Below are positions 39,901-52,728 of a stretch of DNA of 64,000 nt, one piece after another. Source of the DNA: Pyropia yezoensis (Eukaryota; Rhodophyta; Bangiophyceae; Bangiales; Bangiaceae). The notes beneath the pieces are model-generated. The model was given only the letters and a program-made list of their open reading frames with translations, was not told the DNA's origin and made no database searches. Position 1 is the first letter of the stretch. Each line of letters opens with the position of its first letter. A program made the translations under genes and the position numbers. The stretch covers positions 1,734,856 to 1,798,855 of the forward strand of contig CM020620.1 in assembly GCA_009829735.1 (NCBI GenBank). The letters are read 5' to 3'.

Positions 39901-42900
39901 ATGGGAGCCCAAATGGGAGGGGTTTTGTTGTTCTACCTTGGCCGGCGGTGGATTCGCCGCCGGCCCCCTCGTTATAAACCCTCGGAGACACTACTAACTA
40001 CCCTCCACCCCAAGATGCAAGTCCCTCTGGTCATACGTAACTTATAGATACCGTGACCAGTACGGACTCCCAAATTGAACGTTAAGGGTTAGAAGTAGCC
40101 CCCCTAATATTAGGGTCACAATACGGACAACCATATTGCTACACGTACGCTCTTGACGGGCGTCGAGCCCGGTGAACCGGGCCTCGATGCGGGCCAGTGA
40201 TGCCATCAGGGAGTCCCCTGGTGAAGGTGGCGGCGGCGTGAGGTCGGCAGAGGACAGTTGCGGCGGTCCGCCGCCCCCGGCCGTCCGTGTCGTACCAAAC
40301 GCCGATCCGGCACCGGAGAGCATCGGCGTCTCAATGTTGTCGATCGGGTTACCGATCCCGGTTCCCGGGTTCAGCTCCGGGGTCGGCGTCGACGCCGATC
40401 CGTCATCTTGAACGTTCCCCGTCTCTTGGGTAGACATAGTCACAATCAGTCAACCGACGTAACAATCACCACGAATAAGAGAGCGAGGGGGTAGTTGGGG
40501 GCGGGTAACAGTAGATCGAAGTCAAACGCAACCACTCAACACAATCAAACAGATCGCAGCACCACGAGTACAAGAAACGGACTGGATCCCTATCCGTGTG
40601 CCAGGGCCGAAGACGGCGTCACCACCAGGGTGACGGAAACCCGTCCCCTGCTGCTCCATCAATGTAGCACAATAGGAATCCGCTGCACGTCCACTCTCAG
40701 GGAACACTCACCACGGGGGATCGGCACCAACGTCACCGGGAGGCCAAGGTTGCTGTCCTTGGAGCGCAAGCCACGGGACCAAGATGGGAGCCCAAATGGG
40801 AGGGGTTTTGTTGTTCTACCTTGGCCGGCGGTGGATTCGCCGCCGGCCCCCTCGTTATAAACCCTCGGAGACACTACTAACTACCCTCCACCCCAAGATG
40901 CAAGTCCCTCTGGTCATACGTAACTTATAGATACCGTGACCAGTACGGACTCCCAAATTGAACGTTAAGGGTTAGAAGTAGCCCCCCTAATATTAGGGTC
41001 ACAATACGGACAACCATATTGCTACACGTACGCTCTTGACGGGCGTCGAGCCCGGTGAACCGGGCCTCGATGCGGGCCAGTGATGCCATCAGGGAGTCCC
41101 CTGGTGAAGGTGGCGGCGGCGTGAGGTCGGCAGAGGACAGTTGCGGCGGTCCGCCGCCCCCGGCCGTCCGTGTCGTACCAAACGCCGATCCGGCACCGGA
41201 GAGCATCGGCGTCTCAATGTTGTCGATCGGGTTACCGATCCCGGTTCCCGGGTTCAGCTCCGGGGTCGGCGTCGACGCCGATCCGTCATCTTGAACGTTC
41301 CCCGTCTCTTGGGTAGACATAGTCACAATCAGTCAACCGACGTAACAATCACCACGAATAAGAGAGCGAGGGGGTAGTTGGGGGCGGGTAACAGTAGATC
41401 GAAGTCAAACGCAACCACTCAACACAATCAAACAGATCGCAGCACCACGAGTACAAGAAACGGACTGGATCCCTATCCGTGTGCCAGGGCCGAAGACGGC
41501 GTCACCACCAGGGTGACGGAAACCCGTCCCCTGCTGCTCCATCAATGTAGCACAATAGGAATCCGCTGCACGTCCACTCTCAGGGAACACTCACCACGGG
41601 GGATCGGCACCAACGTCACCGGGAGGCCAAGGTTGCTGTCCTTGGAGCGCAAGCCACGGGACCAAGATGGGAGCCCAAATGGGAGGGGTTTTGTTGTTCT
41701 ACCTTGGCCGGCGGTGGATTCGCCGCCGGCCCCCTCGTTATAAACCCTCGGAGACACTACTAACTACCCTCCACCCCAAGATGCAAGTCCCTCTGGTCAT
41801 ACGTAACTTATAGATACCGTGACCAGTACGGACTCCCAAATTGAACGTTAAGGGTTAGAAGTAGCCCCCCTAATATTAGGGTCACAATACGGACAACCAT
41901 ATTGCTACACGTACGCTCTTGACGGGCGTCGAGCCCGGTGAACCGGGCCTCGATGCGGGCCAGTGATGCCATCAGGGAGTCCCCTGGTGAAGGTGGCGGC
42001 GGCGTGAGGTCGGCAGAGGACAGTTGCGGCGGTCCGCCGCCCCCGGCCGTCCGTGTCGTACCAAACGCCGATCCGGCACCGGAGAGCATCGGCGTCTCAA
42101 TGTTGTCGATCGGGTTACCGATCCCGGTTCCCGGGTTCAGCTCCGGGGTCGGCGTCGACGCCGATCCGTCATCTTGAACGTTCCCCGTCTCTTGGGTAGA
42201 CATAGTCACAATCAGTCAACCGACGTAACAATCACCACGAATAAGAGAGCGAGGGGGTAGTTGGGGGCGGGTAACAGTAGATCGAAGTCAAACGCAACCA
42301 CTCAACACAATCAAACAGATCGCAGCACCACGAGTACAAGAAACGGACTGGATCCCTATCCGTGTGCCAGGGCCGAAGACGGCGTCACCACCAGGGTGAC
42401 GGAAACCCGTCCCCTGCTGCTCCATCAATGTAGCACAATAGGAATCCGCTGCACGTCCACTCTCAGGGAACACTCACCACGGGGGATCGGCACCAACGTC
42501 ACCGGGAGGCCAAGGTTGCTGTCCTTGGAGCGCAAGCCACGGGACCAAGATGGGAGCCCAAATGGGAGGGGTTTTGTTGTTCTACCTTGGCCGGCGGTGG
42601 ATTCGCCGCCGGCCCCCTCGTTATAAACCCTCGGAGACACTACTAACTACCCTCCACCCCAAGATGCAAGTCCCTCTGGTCATACGTAACTTATAGATAC
42701 CGTGACCAGTACGGACTCCCAAATTGAACGTTAAGGGTTAGAAGTAGCCCCCCTAATATTAGGGTCACAATACGGACAACCATATTGCTACACGTACGCT
42801 CTTGACGGGCGTCGAGCCCGGTGAACCGGGCCTCGATGCGGGCCAGTGATGCCATCAGGGAGTCCCCTGGTGAAGGTGGCGGCGGCGTGAGGTCGGCAGA

Positions 42901-45900
42901 GGACAGTTGCGGCGGTCCGCCGCCCCGGCCGTCCGTGTCGTACCAAACGCCGATCCGGCACCGGAGAGCATCGGCGTCTCAATGTTGTCGATCGGGTTAC
43001 CGATCCCGGTTCCCGGGTTCAGCTCCGGGGTCGGCGTCGACGCCGATCCGTCATCTTGAACGTTCCCCGTCTCTTGGGTAGACATAGTCACAATCAGTCA
43101 ACCGACGTAACAATCACCACGAATAAGAGAGCGAGGGGGTAGTTGGGGGCGGGTAACAGTAGATCGAAGTCAAACGCAACCACTCAACACAATCAAACAG
43201 ATCGCAGCACCACGAGTACAAGAAACGGACTGGATCCCTATCCGTGTGCCAGGGCCGAAGACGGCGTCACCACCAGGGTGACGGAAACCCGTCCCCTGCT
43301 GCTCCATCAATGTAGCACAATAGGAATCCGCTGCACGTCCACTCTCAGGGAACACTCACCACGGGGGATCGGCACCAACGTCACCGGGAGGCCAAGGTTG
43401 CTGTCCTTGGAGCGCAAGCCACGGGACCAAGATGGGAGCCCAAATGGGAGGGGTTTTGTTGTTCTACCTTGGCCGGCGGTGGATTCGCCGCCGGCCCCCT
43501 CGTTATAAACCCTCGGAGACACTACTAACTACCCTCCACCCCAAGATGCAAGTCCCTCTGGTCATACGTAACTTATAGATACCGTGACCAGTACGGACTC
43601 CCAAATTGAACGTTAAGGGTTAGAAGTAGCCCCCCTAATATTAGGGTCACAATACGGACAACCATATTGCTACACGTACGCTCTTGACGGGCGTCGAGCC
43701 CGGTGAACCGGGCCTCGATGCGGGCCAGTGATGCCATCAGGGAGTCCCCTGGTGAAGGTGGCGGCGGCGTGAGGTCGGCAGAGGACAGTTGCGGCGGTCC
43801 GCCGCCCCCGGCCGTCCGTGTCGTACCAAACGCCGATCCGGCACCGGAGAGCATCGGCGTCTCAATGTTGTCGATCGGGTTACCGATCCCGGTTCCCGGG
43901 TTCAGCTCCGGGGTCGGCGTCGACGCCGATCCGTCATCTTGAACGTTCCCCGTCTCTTGGGTAGACATAGTCACAATCAGTCAACCGACGTAACAATCAC
44001 CACGAATAAGAGAGCGAGGGGGTAGTTGGGGGCGGGTAACAGTAGATCGAAGTCAAACGCAACCACTCAACACAATCAAACAGATCGCAGCACCACGAGT
44101 ACAAGAAACGGACTGGATCCCTATCCGTGTGCCAGGGCCGAAGACGGCGTCACCACCAGGGTGACGGAAACCCGTCCCCTGCTGCTCCATCAATGTAGCA
44201 CAATAGGAATCCGCTGCACGTCCACTCTCAGGGAACACTCACCACGGGGGATCGGCACCAACGTCACCGGGAGGCCAAGGTTGCTGTCCTTGGAGCGCAA
44301 GCCACGGGACCAAGATGGGAGCCCAAATGGGAGGGGTTTTGTTGTTCTACCTTGGCCGGCGGTGGATTCGCCGCCGGCCCCCTCGTTATAAACCCTCGGA
44401 GACACTACTAACTACCCTCCACCCCAAGATGCAAGTCCCTCTGGTCATACGTAACTTATAGATACCGTGACCAGTACGGACTCCCAAATTGAACGTTAAG
44501 GGTTAGAAGTAGCCCCCCTAATATTAGGGTCACAATACGGACAACCATATTGCTACACGTACGCTCTTGACGGGCGTCGAGCCCGGTGAACCGGGCCTCG
44601 ATGCGGGCCAGTGATGCCATCAGGGAGTCCCCTGGTGAAGGTGGCGGCGGCGTGAGGTCGGCAGAGGACAGTTGCGGCGGTCCGCCGCCCCGGCCGTCCG
44701 TGTCGTACCAAACGCCGATCCGGCACCGGAGAGCATCGGCGTCTCAATGTTGTCGATCGGGTTACCGATCCCGGTTCCCGGGTTCAGCTCCGGGGTCGGC
44801 GTCGACGCCGATCCGTCATCTTGAACGTTCCCCGTCTCTTGGGTAGACATAGTCACAATCAGTCAACCGACGTAACAATCACCACGAATAAGAGAGCGAG
44901 GGGGTAGTTGGGGGCGGGTAACAGTAGATCGAAGTCAAACGCAACCACTCAACACAATCAAACAGATCGCAGCACCACGAGTACAAGAAACGGACTGGAT
45001 CCCTATCCGTGTGCCAGGCCGAAGACGGCGTCACCACCAGGGTGACGGAAACCCGTCCCCTGCTGCTCCATCAATGTAGCACAATAGGAATCCGCTGCAC
45101 GTCCACTCTCAGGGAACACTCACCACGGGGGATCGGCACCAACGTCACCGGGAGGCCAAGGTTGCTGTCCTTGGAGCGCAAGCCACGGGACCAAGATGGG
45201 AGCCCAAATGGGAGGGGTTTTGTTGTTCTACCTTGGCCGGCGGTGGATTCGCCGCCGGCCCCCTCGTTATAAACCCTCGGAGACACTACTAACTACCCTC
45301 CACCCCAAGATGCAAGTCCCTCTGGTCATACGTAACTTATAGATACCGTGACCAGTACGGACTCCCAAATTGAACGTTAAGGGTTAGAAGTAGCCCCCTA
45401 ATATTAGGGTCACAATACGGACAACCATATTGCTACACGTACGCTCTTGACGGGCGTCGAGCCCGGTGAACCGGGCCTCGATGCGGGCCAGTGATGCCAT
45501 CAGGGAGTCCCCTGGTGAAGGTGGCGGCGGCGTGAGGTCGGCAGAGGACAGTTGCGGCGGTCCGCCGCCCCCGGCCGTCCGTGTCGTACCAAACGCCGAT
45601 CCGGCACCGGAGAGCATCGGCGTCTCAATGTTGTCGATCGGGTTACCGATCCCGGTTCCCGGGTTCAGCTCCGGGGTCGGCGTCGACGCCGATCCGTCAT
45701 CTTGAACGTTCCCCGTCTCTTGGGTAGACATAGTCACAATCAGTCAACCGACGTAACAATCACCACGAATAAGAGAGCGAGGGGGTAGTTGGGGGCGGGT
45801 AACAGTAGATCGAAGTCAAACGCAACCACTCAACACAATCAAACAGATCGCAGCACCACGAGTACAAGAAACGGACTGGATCCCTATCCGTGTGCCAGGG

Positions 45901-46957
45901 CCGAAGACGGCGTCACCACCAGGGTGACGGAAACCCGTCCCCTGCTGCTCCATCAATGTAGCACAATAGGAATCCGCTGCACGTCCACTCTCAGGGAACA
46001 CTCACCACGGGGGATCGGCACCAACGTCACCGGGAGGCCAAGGTTGCTGTCCTTGGAGCGCAAGCCACGGGACCAAGATGGGAGCCCAAATGGGAGGGGT
46101 TTTGTTGTTCTACCTTGGCCGGCGGTGGATTCGCCGCCGGCCCCCTCGTTATAAACCCTCGGAGACACTACTAACTACCCTCCACCCCAAGATGCAAGTC
46201 CCTCTGGTCATACGTAACTTATAGATACCGTGACCAGTACGGACTCCCAAATTGAACGTTAAGGGTTAGAAGTAGCCCCCCTAATATTAGGGTCACAATA
46301 CGGACAACCATATTGCTACACGTACGCTCTTGACGGGCGTCGAGCCCGGTGAACCGGGCCTCGATGCGGGCCAGTGATGCCATCAGGGAGTCCCCTGGTG
46401 AAGGTGGCGGCGGCGTGAGGTCGGCAGAGGACAGTTGCGGCGGTCCGCCGCCCCCGGCCGTCCGTGTCGTACCAAACGCCGATCCGGCACCGGAGAGCAT
46501 CGGCGTCTCAATGTTGTCGATCGGGTTACCGATCCCGGTTCCCGGGTTCAGCTCCGGGGTCGGCGTCGACGCCGATCCGTCATCTTGAACGTTCCCCGTC
46601 TCTTGGGTAGACATAGTCACAATCAGTCAACCGACGTAACAATCACCACGAATAAGAGAGCGAGGGGGTAGTTGGGGGCGGGTAACAGTAGATCGAAGTC
46701 AAACGCAACCACTCAACACAATCAAACAGATCGCAGCACCACGAGTACAAGAAACGGACTGGATCCCTATCCGTGTGCCAGGGCCGAAGACGCGTCACCA
46801 CCAGGGTGACGGAAAACCCGTCCCCTGCTGCTCCATCAATGTAGCACAAATAGGAATCCGCTGCACGTCCACTCTCAGGGAACACTCACCACCACGGGGG
46901 ATCGGCACCAACGTCACCGGGAGGCCAAGGTTGCTGTCCTTGGAGCGCAAGCCACGG

Positions 46958-47457
46958 NNNNNNNNNNNNNNNNNNNNNNNNNNNNNNNNNNNNNNNNNNN
47001 NNNNNNNNNNNNNNNNNNNNNNNNNNNNNNNNNNNNNNNNNNNNNNNNNNNNNNNNNNNNNNNNNNNNNNNNNNNNNNNNNNNNNNNNNNNNNNNNNNNN
47101 NNNNNNNNNNNNNNNNNNNNNNNNNNNNNNNNNNNNNNNNNNNNNNNNNNNNNNNNNNNNNNNNNNNNNNNNNNNNNNNNNNNNNNNNNNNNNNNNNNNN
47201 NNNNNNNNNNNNNNNNNNNNNNNNNNNNNNNNNNNNNNNNNNNNNNNNNNNNNNNNNNNNNNNNNNNNNNNNNNNNNNNNNNNNNNNNNNNNNNNNNNNN
47301 NNNNNNNNNNNNNNNNNNNNNNNNNNNNNNNNNNNNNNNNNNNNNNNNNNNNNNNNNNNNNNNNNNNNNNNNNNNNNNNNNNNNNNNNNNNNNNNNNNNN
47401 NNNNNNNNNNNNNNNNNNNNNNNNNNNNNNNNNNNNNNNNNNNNNNNNNNNNNNNNN
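46958..47457. other. Assembly gap (500 N)
   Basis: Exactly 500 N, a conventional placeholder of unknown true length. The left side breaks inside a satellite LTR and the right side inside the integrase finger of element E. The missing sequence should include the rest of E and possibly more satellite units. Confidence 0.98.
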
Positions 47458-50261
47458 CGGCTACATATCCGTACACATCAGCCACGAGTGATGGCCAATA
47501 GTACTTCTTACGTAGGGGTCTGATACATCCTCGTAGACCCTGGGTGTCCACCCAACGGTGAGGAGTGCTCCCGTTGGAGGATACTCTTGCGTAACTCCTT
47601 GGGGACGACGACTTGCTTGTCCCCCTGGGTATATCCCTTACGGCAGAGTATGCCGTTGTCATTCAGGAAGAACCGAGTCGGTTGAGCCTGGTCGAGCTCC
47701 TTCCTGAGTCGTCGACAAAGTTTGTCGCTCTCCTGTGCCTGGACAAACTCATCCAAAGACACGGGTAATAATTTGGCCATGCCAGGCATCCTCGGGTCGA
47801 GGACAGTTTCGGAGCGAGTGGTCACTGCCACATGAGGGAGTTCCTCAGGGATAGGGGAAGTGTCTTTCCCATCCGTCGGTATGCGAGACAACGCGTCCGC
47901 AACCGCATGCTTCGGGCCTGGCCGATATTCAACATCATAATCGAACTCAGCGAGGCAGAGTCGCCATCGATTGAGTCGGTTATTCGTACAGGCTGTAGTG
48001 GTGAGTATCCACTTCAAAGCCTTGTGGTCACATCGAATGAGGAACTTCCTTCCTTCGATGTATGGCCGTAGCATGGAGACTGCCCATACCACGCCAAGAC
48101 CCTCTACCTCCGTCACAGAATAGTTCTTCTGGGCGGGTGAGAGTCCCTTACTGAAATAGCCAACGGGTAAATACTCCCCCGAAGGCTGTTGTTGGAGTAA
48201 GCAACAACCGAGTTGGTCGTAACTTGCGTCCACATCAACGATGTAGTGAGCCCCCGGTCTCGGGATCGCTAACACCGGTGGGTTGCAGAGGAGCTCTCGC
48301 AACCTATCAAACGCTTCTTGCTCCGGGGGTTTGGGAGCATCCAAGCGCTTGGGCATCTTGGAACTTACCAAGTGGTTCAACGGTGCAGACACTTTGGCAT
48401 AGTTCGCCACAAAGCGTCTGTATACGTTACACATACCCAGGAAGCTCCTGAGTTGTGTCTGCGTCTGGGGGAACTTCGCCCGACGGATGGCCATGAGGTT
48501 CTTCTCATTGACCAGAATGCGACCTGGCCGGACTATATGGCCGAGGTACTCCACCTCATTACTAAAGAGGTGACACTTCGTAGGTTTGAGTGTTACTCCT
48601 GCTTCACCCAACAGGGTAAACACTCTGTCCAAGTGGGACAAGTGTTCTTCGGCAGTCCCGGAGAACACAATGATATCGTCCAGATACACCAGGGCGATCT
48701 GCCACTTGACTCCGGCAAGTATCAAGTCAATAGCACGCTGGAAAGTCGCAGGTGCATTGCAAAGCCCAAAAGGGAGCCGTGTACACTGATAAACTCCACA
48801 GTGACACGTGAAGGTGGTCAAGTGTCTGTCCTCCTTGCGGATGGGTATCTGCCAGTACCCCGCGTTGCAGTCCAACGTGGAAAAGTACTGTGCCTCACCG
48901 AGTGAGTCAAGGCAATCGTCCATACGGGGTAAGGGGTAACTATCCCTTACCGTCCGCTCGTTTAGCTTACGATAATCGATGCAGAACCGCATCGTGCCGT
49001 CTGACTTGGGCACCAAGACTATGGGACTGGCCCACTCACTTGAGCAAGGCTCAATGACACCCATGTCTTGCATCCGTTGGACCTGCTCTCGGGTGAGTTC
49101 CCGTGAGTCTGGTCCCATACGGTAGGGACTCAGGCGAACTGGCCTAGCCCCTGGCTTCAACACGATTCTGTGTTCGGTGGCCTTGATGAGCCCAAGGTCA
49201 CCATTCCACAACTTGTGATGCTTCTGGATTAACTCATCCAGTCGTCCATGTAAACACTCCGGGATGTTCTCCCGATGTACCGTCGGCGACTTAGCCGTCG
49301 ATGAACTCGATTGGTCGGCAGAGCCTGCCATTCCAATATCCTCCCATTGCTGTTGAGTCACAGCAACGACATTCCCCTCAAAGGTAGAGATCGACGCAAT
49401 CTTCATGCCTCCGGGGAGTCGTCGAGGTTCCTCCGACGTGTTGAGGACCTCCACCCACCAGGTTTGGTCATCCCCACAAGTCATGGGGCCCCAAGCAACT
49501 TGCACTTGGTGAGTATAATAGACTCGGTCCACGGGGGAAACAAGTCCATTCCCTCGAAACCGTGTGCGTACTCGCACAAAGGTCCTTGATCGGGGCGGGA
49601 CTACCGTAACCTTACATACTCGTACATGGGTCGTAGAGCCTCCACCCTTGGGAGAGTTTTCCCTAGGTTGATGAGTCGTAGGGGAAACAGTCCTCCCTTT
49701 ACGCAATATGGGGACAGTCTCTCCATTACGCATTCGGATTATCCCTTCCGGTCCACAGACGGCCGGGACATGGAGGTCCAGATAGTCAGTTCCCAGGAGT
49801 ACGGGGACTGACATATTGGAGACTACTCCAAAGTTCACCTGCGTCTGGTAGAACCCAATGCAAATAGTCAATGCAATAGACCCAACAATGGGGAGGAGTC
49901 CCCCATTGACATCAAACATACGCCACTCGGGTGAGCCGGCGGGGCTCACATCTGTCCCCTCTGGCAATAAGTCTTGCCTAATGAGAGAGGCAGCAGAGCC
50001 TGTGTCGACTATGACACGAGAGGTAAACTCATATCCATCCTGCAGCCAGAGTCGAGCTGCGACCTGGTAGTTACTCCCTACCAGCACTGACACAATCCGA
50101 CTCGGGTCGTGCTTCTGAGGAGGGGCCTTGTCCCTAGGTCTCACCCCTCGAGGTCGAGTCAGGACCTTCACTCTCCCATGGGTCGGTGAGCGTGAAGCAA
50201 CCCGCTTCATTACCGCTGGAGCCTTTGGGTCAGTCTTAGTCCCAGCGGCTAGGCGTTTCCC
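47458..50261 (-). pseudogene. pol: Element E Pol, 5' part (protease-RT-RNase H-start of integrase)
   Basis: Opens by -1 frameshift at 50261-50255. Protease VIVDTGSAASLIR; RT with FCIDYRKLNE, LPFGLCNAPATFQ and YLDD (48686-48675); RNase H (VDASYDQLG, TEVEGLGVVWA, RCDHKAL). The integrase finger starts HSSPLGGHPGSTRMYQT. There the frame shifts by one base in a run of four G (47515-47518, plus strand). The next frame continues as expected (LRKKYYWPSLVADVYGYVA) to the gap. Because the lesion is a homopolymer length change 60 bp from the gap, it may be a sequencing error and Pol may be intact. Confidence 0.85.
50213..50261 (-). promoter_or_regulatory. -1 frameshift signal of element E
   Basis: Minus strand GGGAAAC (50261-50255) in the gag frame, then GCC and TAG. 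After the six-base spacer GCCTAG comes a seven-base-pair stem CCGCTGG/CCAGCGG (50248-50242 with 50219-50213) and a 22-nt loop. Spacing is identical to element B, and the stem sequences are similar at its base (CCGCTG against CCGTTG). Confidence 0.8.
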
Positions 50262-52012
50262 TCATCCGACTCGGATGATGGAGTATCCTTGCCACTTGAG
50301 CTGGGGGAAGAGGTTTCCCCCTTCTCAAGCGTGGACTCATCCTCTGACTTAGGTTGAGTCATGGCCGTCACACGTGTGGTGTGTGGCCGGGTATCCGAAT
50401 CAGTCCTCGGAATACCGAGCTTCCCAATACGAGCCAACAGGGCTCTCAAACGAACGTCCAGAGTGGGGCATTGGGCTGCCCAGTGTCCCGACTTGGAACA
50501 CTGCCAACACGGCCGATCACTCATCGACGCCGATGGCCCCGCTTTTCCCTGTGACTTATCAGGGATGGCGGCCACCATACCTTCCGTCTCTCGAGTTGAG
50601 GACGAAGGTACTGCAGGGTACGTCCGCGTGTAGGAAGGCATCCTTGCAGTTCTGCGGAAGCGACTTGCTTCCATTCCCTTAACTTCTTTCTCTCGTTCCT
50701 ACCGCTGCTCAGACACGAGCCAGCGGTACTCATCACCCTTAGTCTGGGCGATGCGTGCCAACTCCGCCAGAGTCATGGTCGGAGTATTACGCTCTCGCAC
50801 AGTCGCTCGAGCTGCTCGGTGGACACCCTCCACAAAGCGTCCCTTAATGACTCCTTGGGGATATAGGAATCCACAGAGGACGTTCAGCTGACGGAGTCGT
50901 TCAGCGAACTCCCGTTCCTCTTCACCCTTACTCTGGGTGGCGCGGTTGAACTCTTCAACCTGCACAGCCAAGGAAGCCTCGTCTGCGTGAAGACGAAGGA
51001 TCCAATTAACCAACTCCAGGTAGGAGGTCACCTCACCCGGATTCCCACCATGCCGACTTGGCATGACGTTCATCACCTCGGAGCGGAGTGGCTCCTTGGT
51101 GAAGTCCTGAAGCATGAAAAACGCTTCAGCTTCAGAGACATCATTGTCATCGCAGGCTTTTGCGAACTTCCGCAAAAACTGGAAGACCTTCAGGGGTGGA
51201 GTCCCGTCCCATTCTGAACGGACCCCGAAGGATTGCGCAACGTGTTTCTTGCGCCGGCCCAGGGTACGGGCCTGGCTATTTGAGTAGGTCAACGACTTGT
51301 TGACCAACCCATATGTCTCACAGTCGAAGACATCCTTGAACAATGGATTATTCACCACGATCTTTCCTGGGACGACTCTAGTCCCAAGACGGTCCGTGTG
51401 AGTCACACGACCATGTCGAGTAAGATCTTCTTCACCCGACTTGCCACTTGCAGAGGACTCAGACTCCGAGTCCACCTCACGACGGAGAGTACGTCGAATC
51501 TCCCGTCGCTTCTGACGCCTCGAGGCCTGCTCAGGCGGAGGGGTGCTCCCCTTCAACGCCTTCCCCACCTCCTCTCGCACGACTTGTGCGATGGCAGTCA
51601 TCACCGAGTTATCCACGATACCGGATGATCCAGGTGGAGCTTGACTCGAGCTCCCACCCGGTCCTTCCGGCACCAGTCGTGGCGCGGACCCACCAACCCG
51701 GGGTACAGAACTCCCTGTCCCGTCACCTCTGCCGGTCGGCGGTCCCATGCCGAAGTGAGTGTCGTCACTCCCCGAAGAGGTTGCCGGAGCCTGACGCTGG
51801 CTCGGCGCTCCCACCGGAGAAGGGCGAACTCCGCCCGTCTCTTCCGGTGACGGCCTGGGAAGGAACCTGGCCGATCGCCGTCGGGGTCCAACCTCTGGAC
51901 CCACCACATCCGCACTGCCCGGCCTGGGTGGTACTCCGCCCGTCGGGGGAGGACTACGCTCCCCCTCCCCAGGTACACTCGGCGCAATGGGGGGGTCTTC
52001 CTCACCAGCCAT
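50249..52012 (-). pseudogene. gag: Element E Gag with one in-frame TAG
   Basis: ATG 52012 (MAGEEDPPIAPS). A Pro/Gly/Arg-rich N-terminal third precedes the capsid region (about 51370-50730), colinear with B Gag. TAG at 50701-50699 stands where B has Gln in EEQRQER, consistent with a CAG-to-TAG change. The frame continues to the zinc knuckle CWQCSKSGHWAAQC (50509-50468) and ends ..DEGNA and TAG 50251-50249. The single nonsense codon would remove the knuckle and block frameshifting into pol. Full length would be 587 residues, almost the same as A. Confidence 0.88.
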
Positions 52013-52728
52013 CTCCACAAGAGTCACGTGGAGTCAACCAAAACGACCAAACGGTGTCCAGAGTCGGGGATCGTCAGCTAGGGAGTTCCTAGAGCACGTT
52101 CCACCCCTCCACCTGCCTCAAGGAAGGCGGTGAGGTTTCCCGAAACTCCGGGTCTCCCACCAAGACTCACGGTGGCCAACCTCGTCGCCCAGCGAACGCT
52201 CGGAACGTAGGCGAGTCGATCGTGTCACCGGAAGTCTCGGTGCCGAAGGGGGAGAGGGGCCAACTTGGTCCCGTCTCCGGTCAAGGGAGGTACCAAAGTC
52301 GATATCCTCTCCCCCGCTGATCCACCAACTGTAGCAGTACTCCCAAGCACCAACCCCGAGTCAGGGAAGGAAGAGGAGTATTGCCGATATCCCAACTTGG
52401 GACACCGGAAGCAAGCACCTCCACACAGCCGAACACGGAACTTGCGTGTGGTGAGCGGGTCCACTCACCAAGGCACGAACAAGATGTGTCGGAGCCAGAC
52501 GGTGTTTTCTTGCTTGGCCAGCCAAGGTGGGCCCTCCCCGCCTTGCTGTCCCTCCTTATCAACCCTCCTCACACGCTCACGCAACCCCTCAAAACACTCA
52601 GAAAATGAACCCTCAAACAAACCAATCATATCACTCCACATGCAAAGAACTCAAAGCGTAGAAATCCGTCTGGCTCCCGTGCAAAAATCCCAAGAAACAA
52701 ATACCAGCAGCATTACCCTGCTCTAGTA
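52013..52728 (-). other. 5' leader of element E
   Basis: About 700 nt without a convincing gene, much longer than the leaders of A (212 nt) and B (about 120 nt). Just inside the candidate LTR the minus strand reads TACTAGAGCAGGGTAATGC. It resembles the GGAGCAGCAGGG primer-binding motif of the other elements but does not begin with TGG, so no primer-binding site is confirmed. Confidence 0.4.

Larger units (their letters stand above)
32720..46957 (-). repeat. Satellite array 1: 883-bp LTR-leader-gag units, 16 internal segments
   Basis: Each unit on the minus strand is a complete LTR (364 bp, e.g. 33963-33600), a primer-binding site (33598-33582, TGATGGAGCAGCAGGGG), a leader of about 210 nt and the first 97 codons of gag. 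The gag codons join directly to the next LTR (junction ACG/TGTAGC at 33081/33080). Successive units share one LTR. Gag start codons are at 33374, 34257, 35140, 36022, 36905, 37788, 38671, 39554, 40437, 41320, 42203, 43085, 43968, 44850, 45731 and 46614. Units are almost identical; differences are single-base indels (882-bp unit near 35418; CCCCC to CCCC near 42923 and 44689). The terminal LTR (32720-33080) is 361 bp and has a small deletion. The right end runs into the N gap inside an LTR, with several indels in the last 180 bp. Confidence 0.95.

Noticed and set aside
32720..46957. CRISPR array
   Set aside because: The repeats are 883 bp without unique spacers, so the array is a satellite.
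46886..47662. ORFs spanning the N gap
   Set aside because: They consist mostly of unknown residues. Only the integrase-finger stretch next to 47458 is real, and it belongs to element E.
3870..50701. Reassigned stop codons (alternative genetic code)
   Set aside because: Internal stops in F, B and E include TAA, TAG and TGA, occur singly in otherwise intact frames, and are absent from element A. That is mutation, not a code change.
50361..51628. Plus-strand ORFs opposite element E gag and pol as antisense genes
   Set aside because: They overlap coding sequence on the other strand and mirror its codon bias; the genuine antisense ORFs in A and B lie in a separate 3' region.
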